DNA of 14,831 bases from an uncultured Clostridia bacterium (GTDB lineage Bacteria; Bacillota_A; Clostridia; TANB77; CAG-508). Each line of letters opens with the position of its first letter. Position 1 is the stretch's first letter. This document shows positions 1-4,040 of the stretch, in pieces. Location of the stretch: positions 1 to 14,831 of the forward strand of contig CALXZR010000097.1 in the NCBI GenBank assembly GCA_944393295.1. The letters are read 5' to 3'. The position numbers were made by a program, and so were the translations under genes. A model generated the notes under the pieces. The model made no database searches. It had not been told where the DNA came from and saw nothing but the letters and a program-made list of their open reading frames with translations.

Positions 1-1
1 C

Positions 2-739
2 TTACAAAATGTATATATGGATTATATAAGACAAAATGGTGTAGGAGTAAAAATATCCTATGTATTGATGAATGATTTAAATTTATATCTTGTGTTTGAT
101 ATAGAAACAGATTTTAGTTTAAATGAACGAGATGTAGATAGTTTAAATATTGAAAATTTAGTAATTACCAATGAAAAGGATGAAATAATTTATCATAAAG
201 ATGTAAATAATAATTTTAAAGGAAATAAATCAATAATTCAAGATGAGCATCATATGAAAAATTTAGTTTTTATGATGTCAGATGAAATCCCAGAATCAAA
301 TAAAATAAATATAAATTTTAATAATATACTTTTTTATAAAGATGAAAATATAGGATTAGAAGGCAGTGATATAAATAAGAATAATATAGAATTAAAGTTT
401 GAATACATTTTAGATTTAGATATTACAAAAGAAGGAAAAAACATTTCATATAATATAGTAACAAAGAAGAGTGAAGACTCTAGTATAAAAATAAAAAAAG
501 CTATTTTTGATGAAACTGGATTGAATTTATTGGTAGAAGCAAATACTTCTGATATAAAAACTAAAGTAAATTCTTTTTTTAATAAAGGAGAAACTAATTC
601 TTATCTTATAAAATGGTTGGATAATTTAAAAAAGGAATTTATTATTAATATTTCTGGAATAAAAGAAAAAAATAAAATAAATTTGAAAATTGAATCAGGA
701 GATAAAGTAAATGAATATGAATTAATAAAAAATAGATAG
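2..739 (+). CDS. DUF4179-like protein, 3' part (probable anti-sigma-type membrane protein)
   Basis: This is the C-terminal part of a gene whose start lies before the window. The frame is open back to base 2, and the first ATG at 17 has no Shine-Dalgarno sequence. The opening residues, with the pattern 'QNGVGVKISYVLMNDLNLYL', resemble the start of the extracytoplasmic region of DUF4179 proteins. In many clostridia these are membrane proteins encoded beside an ECF sigma factor and thought to act as anti-sigma factors. The rest is lysine-, asparagine- and isoleucine-rich with alternating beta-strand-like stretches and no transmembrane segment, as expected for the outer domain alone. The TAG stop lies inside the stem of a strong terminator, so this is the last gene of its unit. 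The family call is from recognised pattern, not a search; the sigma-factor partner is an inference and would lie upstream. Confidence 0.6.
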   Translation, partial: LQNVYMDYIRQNGVGVKISYVLMNDLNLYLVFDIETDFSLNERDVDSLNIENLVITNEKDEIIYHKDVNNNFKGNKSIIQDEHHMKNLVFMMSDEIPESNKININFNNILFYKDENIGLEGSDINKNNIELKFEYILDLDITKEGKNISYNIVTKKSEDSSIKIKKAIFDETGLNLLVEANTSDIKTKVNSFFNKGETNSYLIKWLDNLKKEFIINISGIKEKNKINLKIESGDKVNEYELIKNR

Positions 740-760
740 GGTTAACCTATCTATTTTTTA
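726..760. terminator. Bidirectional terminator shared by two convergent genes
   Basis: A perfect 15-bp inverted repeat (arms 726-740 and 746-760) with a 5-base loop GTTAA has A-rich 5' and T-rich 3' flanks, so it reads as an intrinsic terminator on either strand. The TAG stop of the upstream plus-strand gene (737-739) is in the left arm and the complementary TAA stop of the minus-strand gene (758-760) is in the right arm. Confidence 0.9.
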
Positions 761-1180
761 ATTATACCAACTATAGAATTCTAAATTAAAAGAGATTTTT
801 ACATTTTCATTACAAGTTAAGATAAAGGCTACTGCTGTTCCTCCACCAGTAGATATGTAATCATATTTTCTTTTTACACCATCTGAGTGAACAGTAAATG
901 TTGTTGTTTGATCACAATATTCACGATAAAGATTTACATATACAGGATGATTTTGTTTATCTTCAGAAATGCAAGTTATTTCAAAAGCCATATAATTTCC
1001 GTCCATATAGTAAACACCTGTGTTATAGCTTCCGATAAATGCTTTACTATAAAATGTTTCATATGCAAATGGACTTACTCCATCGTCTTCTGCTGCAAGT
1101 ACTGGTAATGTAAAGAAAGAAGATAACATTACAAATAGTACTGCAAAAACAAGTAAAAAATTAGTTATCTTTGTTTTCAT
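758..1180 (-). CDS. Small secreted protein of unknown function
   Basis: A 140-residue protein that I do not recognise. It has a clear Sec signal peptide: basic MKTK start, hydrophobic stretch at about 8-27 and a V-L-A site, with cleavage predicted after residue 29, leaving an acidic-start mature protein of about 111 residues. The mature part is rich in Tyr, Phe and Thr, has alternating strand-like segments, a GGG turn near 112-114 and three cysteines (70, 89, 123), suggesting a small beta-sandwich. There is no LPXTG, lipobox or transmembrane anchor, so it is probably released. AGGAGG lies just upstream of the ATG, which makes the start secure. It lies 120 bases downstream of the Spo0A-like regulator on the same strand but has its own candidate promoter with repeats. 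A secreted effector or bacteriocin-like role is possible, but no motif proves it. Confidence 0.8.
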   Translation of the reverse strand: MKTKITNFLLVFAVLFVMLSSFFTLPVLAAEDDGVSPFAYETFYSKAFIGSYNTGVYYMDGNYMAFEITCISEDKQNHPVYVNLYREYCDQTTTFTVHSDGVKRKYDYISTGGGTAVAFILTCNENVKISFNLEFYSWYN

Positions 1181-1208
1181 AAAAAAACCTCCTAAAAATT
1201 AAAATTTT

Positions 1209-1237
1209 GTATAATATTTATATAATATAAATATCAA
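1209..1237 (-). promoter_or_regulatory. Candidate promoter of the secreted-protein gene
   Basis: Read on the minus strand, TTGATA (1237-1232) is a good -35 box. It is followed by TATTAT (1216-1211) at a short 15-bp spacing, or the poorer TTATAC (1214-1209) at 17 bp. A perfect 9-bp inverted repeat (1214-1222 and 1226-1234, 3-base centre) covers the spacer and overlaps the promoter elements. The region is very AT-rich, so the exact -10 is uncertain. Confidence 0.4.
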
Positions 1238-1255
1238 CCTAAATATACACCTAAA
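1237..1255 (-). repeat. Direct repeat TTTAGGT, 12-bp period, upstream of the secreted-protein promoter
   Basis: On the minus strand TTTAGGT occurs twice (1255-1249 and 1243-1237), exactly 12 bp apart; the second copy abuts the TTGATA -35 box. The placement just upstream of and touching the -35 is typical of an activator site. It may also be chance in AT-rich DNA, although the GG core makes that less likely. Confidence 0.4.
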
Positions 1256-1300
1256 AATAACTGTTTTTTCATAAAGGTGAAAAAAGTGTAAAAATTTGTA

Positions 1301-2017
1301 CTAACTTTGAGCAATATTACTTATAACAGTATAAATAATCATTTTTGTTGTAGGTCTAAAATCAGTACTGAAATGAAAATATTTTTTTAGTTTACTTAAT
1401 TCACATTCAGCATACATAGAATTAATAGATTTTATAATATCAGATTTTACATTTGAAGTTGTAGTATTAAATTTGGCTGCTACAGCGGGATAAATATTTC
1501 TTTCAAAATTATCACATAAATGAGCATCTTTCTGATATACCATATAAATACTTTCTACCATAAATCCTGTACCTTTATGATAAGGTTTGAAACCTATGTA
1601 ATAAAGTTCATGAGCAATCTTTGCTCTTAAATTTGTTCCATAGGAATATTTTTCTTCTATTGTTGTTGAAATTTGTTTGGCTAGTGTATGAGGAGCTAAA
1701 TTACTATTAAAAGATTTTGCAAGAAAACGATTTTTCTTTAATAATTTTTTTAGTTCTGAATTGTTTGATATAACAATAATAGATCCTAAATGATTCTCAA
1801 TATTAAATTCGTTTAAGTATTCAAAAATATTAGAATTTTCAATTTTTTCTGTTATTAATATTAAGAAATCGAAATGTGAAGTTTGTAAAAATTTTATTAA
1901 ATCTGCTTTTTCAGATAGAACATGTAAAATTCGAAAATGCTTGTTTTGTTCTAATAGATAAGTAGAAATTTGTTGTGAAAGCATTGTGTTCTCACTATAC
2001 AATAAGATATCCAACAT
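1301..2017 (-). CDS. Spo0A-like transcription factor with degenerate receiver domain
   Basis: A 238-residue protein of two parts. Residues about 1-105 have a response-regulator fold pattern: beta-1 'DILLYSEN', beta-3 'FLILIT', beta-4 'SIIVIS' and a possible Lys101. The acidic pair is reduced to Ser8-Glu9, and the phosphoacceptor Asp at the end of beta-3 is missing (Ile55/Thr56). Residues about 125-236 match the Spo0A C-terminal DNA-binding domain, including 'ELYYIGFKPYHKG', 'IYPAVAAKFNTTTS' and a C-terminal helix after 'RPTTK'. The recognition-helix residues differ from Spo0A: where Spo0A has S-R-V-E-R-A-I-R, this has S-N-V-K-S-D-I-I. Genuine Spo0A is therefore unlikely; it is a paralogue with other DNA specificity, probably regulated without phosphorylation or by another signal. 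AGGAGG stands just before the ATG. It is divergent from the histidine kinase at 2246. Confidence 0.85.
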   Translation of the reverse strand: MLDILLYSENTMLSQQISTYLLEQNKHFRILHVLSEKADLIKFLQTSHFDFLILITEKIENSNIFEYLNEFNIENHLGSIIVISNNSELKKLLKKNRFLAKSFNSNLAPHTLAKQISTTIEEKYSYGTNLRAKIAHELYYIGFKPYHKGTGFMVESIYMVYQKDAHLCDNFERNIYPAVAAKFNTTTSNVKSDIIKSINSMYAECELSKLKKYFHFSTDFRPTTKMIIYTVISNIAQS

Positions 2018-2056
2018 ATTACCCTCCTAAAAGATATTCTATTTATTAGATGCTAT

Positions 2057-2084
2057 AAAATAACAAAAAAGTTTCAAAAAATTA
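2057..2084 (-). promoter_or_regulatory. Weak candidate promoter for the Spo0A-like gene
   Basis: On the minus strand TTGAAA is followed after about 16 bp by TAGCAT, a tolerable sigma-A-like pair, some 40 bases before the start codon. It lies within AT-rich DNA and is offered only as the best candidate in the divergent gap. Confidence 0.3.
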
Positions 2085-2130
2085 CTATTTTTTTTTATAA
2101 AAATTGTTAAAAAAAGAAAAATAATGAAAA

Positions 2131-2148
2131 ATTGTGGTGCATTGTGGT
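2131..2148. promoter_or_regulatory. Tandem ATTGTGGT boxes, candidate operator of the divergent pair
   Basis: ATTGTGGT occurs at 2131-2138 and again at 2141-2148, a perfect 8-bp direct repeat with a 10-bp period, in the gap between the Spo0A-like regulator and the kinase. Spo0A is known to bind tandem 0A boxes (core TGTCGAA) head-to-tail about one helical turn apart. These boxes share the TTGT start and the spacing but not the CGAA end, as might be expected from a regulator with a changed recognition helix. Binding by the neighbouring regulator is inferred. Confidence 0.5.
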
Positions 2149-2194
2149 ATTTTTTTCCTCTTTTTTCTTCTTTTTAAAAAAATCGCAAGAAAAA

Positions 2195-2203
2195 TGGTAA
2201 AAT
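2195..2203 (+). promoter_or_regulatory. Extended -10 promoter of the kinase gene
   Basis: TGGTAAAAT matches an extended -10 element (TG, one base, then TAAAAT) about 40 bases before the kinase start. No good -35 is present; a homopyrimidine run (2150-2175) and A-tract (2176-2182) lie where it would be. Dependence on an activator bound to the upstream tandem boxes would fit. Confidence 0.45.
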
Positions 2204-2235
2204 ATAAATCGTTACGTAAGAAAAAAAGGGTAGGT

Positions 2236-2277
2236 ATGAAGAAGAATGAAGAATATTGTCGTTTTAAGGAACTTTAG
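2236..2277 (+). other. Possible 13-codon leader ORF overlapping the kinase start
   Basis: An ATG at 2236, preceded by an AAGGG/GTAGG purine stretch, opens a frame encoding MKKNEEYCRFKEL and stops with TAG at 2275-2277. It overlaps the kinase ORF in another frame. Its stop lies at the centre of the inverted repeat GAACTTT-AG-AAAGTTC (2269-2284), which ends directly before an in-frame internal ATG of the kinase at 2285. It may be coincidence; translation is unproven. Confidence 0.2.
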
Positions 2278-2962
2278 AAAGTTCATGGAACCTAAAACAA
2301 AAGAAAGGTTCAAAAAGTGCATCTATAAACTTCATAGAAGTAATCAGATGTTAAGAAAAGAAAATGATTCCATAAGAGCATTTAAACACGATTTTAACAA
2401 CATTATGCAAGTAATGGGAGCATATATTAAGACAGATAACATGAAACAGCTAAAGGAATATTATGCAAAAATTATGAATGAATGTGAGGAAACAAAAAAT
2501 TCAGAATGTTTTAGAAAAATGGTAAGGGAAAATCCAGCTATTTTTAGTTTGCTATCGAATAAGTATCGAGTCGCTATGGAAAAAGAAATTAAAATGAATA
2601 TTGAAATAATGTGTAATCTGCAGGAAATTAAAAATGATATTTATGAGATAACTAGAATACTTGGAATTTTAATAGATAATGCCATTGAAGCAGCAAATGA
2701 ATGCAAGGAGCATAAACAAATTTATATTCAAATATTAAAAGACTATAAATTGCAACAAAATTTATTTATTATTGAAAATACTTATGCTAATAAAGAAATA
2801 AATTTAAGTGATATTTATAAGAAAAATTTTACCACTAAAAAGCACAATAGTGGACTTGGACTTTGGAAAGTAAAAAAGATTGTAAGTAAAACTAAAAGTC
2901 TAAAATTAAACACTTTTAAAGGCGAAGATTACTTTAAGCAAAGCCTAACTGTTAAATGTTAA
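2246..2962 (+). CDS. Soluble GHKL histidine kinase of the AgrC/Spo0B-like group
   Basis: A 238-residue protein with a cytoplasmic kinase core and no transmembrane segment. A coiled-coil-like, basic N-terminus (about 15-45) leads into the phosphoacceptor helix 'RAFKHDFNNIM' with His48 and the following Asp and Asn, as in AgrC-type kinases and Spo0B. The ATP-binding domain shows an N box 'ILIDNAIEAA' (Asn145) and a G box 'NSGLGLWKVKKI' (about 201-212), so, unlike Spo0B, it should bind ATP. AgrC relatives usually carry five to seven membrane helices before this core; these are absent. It is divergent from a Spo0A-like regulator and followed by a terminator. The start at 2246 has a GGGTAGG stretch 11 bases before it; an alternative ATG at 2285 would remove 13 residues and leave all motifs intact. 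Partner identity is inferred from position. Confidence 0.85.
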   Translation: MKNIVVLRNFRKFMEPKTKERFKKCIYKLHRSNQMLRKENDSIRAFKHDFNNIMQVMGAYIKTDNMKQLKEYYAKIMNECEETKNSECFRKMVRENPAIFSLLSNKYRVAMEKEIKMNIEIMCNLQEIKNDIYEITRILGILIDNAIEAANECKEHKQIYIQILKDYKLQQNLFIIENTYANKEINLSDIYKKNFTTKKHNSGLGLWKVKKIVSKTKSLKLNTFKGEDYFKQSLTVKC

Positions 2963-2979
2963 TATTAAATTTGTATATA

Positions 2980-3025
2980 AGTCATCAGCTATAAAATTAA
3001 TTATAGTTGATGGCTTTTCTTTTTC
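2980..3025 (+). terminator. Intrinsic terminator after the kinase gene
   Basis: Arms 2980-2994 and 3001-3015 form a 15-bp stem with two G-U wobbles and a 6-base loop AATTAA, followed by a T-rich tail. It separates the kinase from the ftsY operon. Confidence 0.85.
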
Positions 3026-3051
3026 TTACAAAAGGGTTGATTTTTAAGGTG

Positions 3052-3057
3052 TATAAT
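3052..3057 (+). promoter_or_regulatory. -10 box of the ftsY operon
   Basis: A consensus TATAAT lies 43 bases before the ftsY start, directly after the preceding terminator. No convincing -35 box lies 16-18 bp upstream; TTACAA at 3026-3031 is too far at 20 bp and TTGATT at 3037 is too close. Confidence 0.55.
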
Positions 3058-3100
3058 GATATAAATAAAAGGAAATATTTCGCAAAATTAAGGAGGTTTT

Positions 3101-4006
3101 ATGGGCTTTTTTGACAAGTTAAAAAATGGATTAGGTAAAACTAAAAAAACAATAAATGATAAGATAAATAATGTTTTTAGTTCTTTTAGAAAAGTTGATG
3201 AAGAACTATTAGAAGAATTAGAGGAGGTTTTGGTAACTTCTGATATTGGTATGGAAACCTCAATTAATATTATAGACAAATTAAGAATAAGAATAAAAAG
3301 AGATAAAATAGAAGATGAAGAGGAAGTAAAGAAAGCATTAAAAGAAATAATGAAGGAAATTTTAGATGTTGCAGAGCCAAAACTAAATTTAGATACAAAA
3401 CCATCTGTAATTCTTGTAGTTGGAGTTAATGGTGTTGGAAAAACAACTTCAATCGGAAAAATTGCAAATAAATTAGTAAAGGATGGAAAAAAAGTTGTTG
3501 TTGCAGCAGCAGATACTTTTAGAGCAGCAGCAGTTGAACAATTAGAAATTTGGGCAAATCGTTCAAATAGTGTAATAGTGAAAAAAGAAGAAGGTGCAGA
3601 TCCTGCATCAGTTGTATATGATGCTATACAAAAAACAAATGAAATAGGAGCTGATGTATTAATTTGCGATACAGCAGGAAGATTACACAATAAAAAATAC
3701 TTAATGGATGAACTTGCAAAAATAAAAAAAGTTATAGAGAAAGAATTACCTGATTCAAGCAAAGAAGTTTTAATGGTTTTAGATGCTGAAACAGGACAAA
3801 ATGCCATATTGCAAGTAAAAGCATTTAAAGAAACTACAGATATTACAGGAATTGTTCTAACAAAACTTGATGGTACAGCAAAAGGTGGAGTTGTTTTAGG
3901 TATTGTAGATGAAAATAAAATACCAGTTAAGTTTATTGGTGTAGGTGAGCAGATAGACGATATGGAGGTATTTAATTCTCAAGAATTTTTAGATGCAATA
4001 ATATAA
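3101..4006 (+). CDS. ftsY: Signal recognition particle receptor FtsY
   Basis: SRP receptor GTPase that docks ribosome-SRP complexes at the membrane for co-translational insertion. The 301 residues are a nearly bare NG domain. A short amphipathic N-terminal helix (about 1-30, probable membrane contact) and a four-helix N domain precede the G domain with P-loop GVNGVGKTT (108-116), DTFRAAAVEQL (138-148), DTAGR (190-194), TKLDGTAKGG (254-263) and the closing GVGEQIDDM (280-288). The long acidic A domain of enterobacterial FtsY is absent, as is usual in Firmicutes. AGGAGG four bases before ATG sets the start. It is the first gene of a cluster running to 14520, 34 bases before a UPF0182 gene. Neither ffh nor smc is in the window. 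Confidence 0.97.
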   Translation: MGFFDKLKNGLGKTKKTINDKINNVFSSFRKVDEELLEELEEVLVTSDIGMETSINIIDKLRIRIKRDKIEDEEEVKKALKEIMKEILDVAEPKLNLDTKPSVILVVGVNGVGKTTSIGKIANKLVKDGKKVVVAAADTFRAAAVEQLEIWANRSNSVIVKKEEGADPASVVYDAIQKTNEIGADVLICDTAGRLHNKKYLMDELAKIKKVIEKELPDSSKEVLMVLDAETGQNAILQVKAFKETTDITGIVLTKLDGTAKGGVVLGIVDENKIPVKFIGVGEQIDDMEVFNSQEFLDAII

Positions 4007-4023
4007 ATTTTTAAATTAATATT

Positions 4024-4033
4024 AGAAAGAAGG
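4024..4033 (+). promoter_or_regulatory. Ribosome binding site that sets a GTG start for the UPF0182 gene
   Basis: AGAAAGAAGG ends 7 bases before GTG at 4041 but only 1 base before the in-frame TTG at 4035, so GTG is the likely start. Confidence 0.7.
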
Positions 4034-4040
4034 TTTGTTT

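Noticed and set aside
17..19. ATG at 17 as the true start of the first gene
   Set aside because: There is no Shine-Dalgarno, the frame is open to the window edge, and DUF4179-type proteins normally have an N-terminal membrane part.
1262..1288. Weak TTTTTTC/GAAAAAA hairpin as terminator of the Spo0A-like gene
   Set aside because: Only a 7-bp A/T stem with no T-run; read-through into the secreted-protein gene remains possible.
1301..2017. Calling this gene spo0A itself
   Set aside because: The phosphoacceptor Asp and recognition-helix arginines are missing, so it is a paralogue.
3037..3042. TTGATT as the -35 of the ftsY promoter
   Set aside because: Only 9 bp separate it from the TATAAT box.
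3088..3807. Long open frame on the minus strand opposite ftsY (about 239 codons)
   Set aside because: It is a low-complexity Ser/Phe/Leu-rich shadow of the FtsY coding sequence, with no ribosome site; ftsY has all family motifs.
4035..4040. TTG at 4035 as the start of the UPF0182 gene
   Set aside because: It is only one base from the ribosome site; GTG at 4041 is at proper distance.
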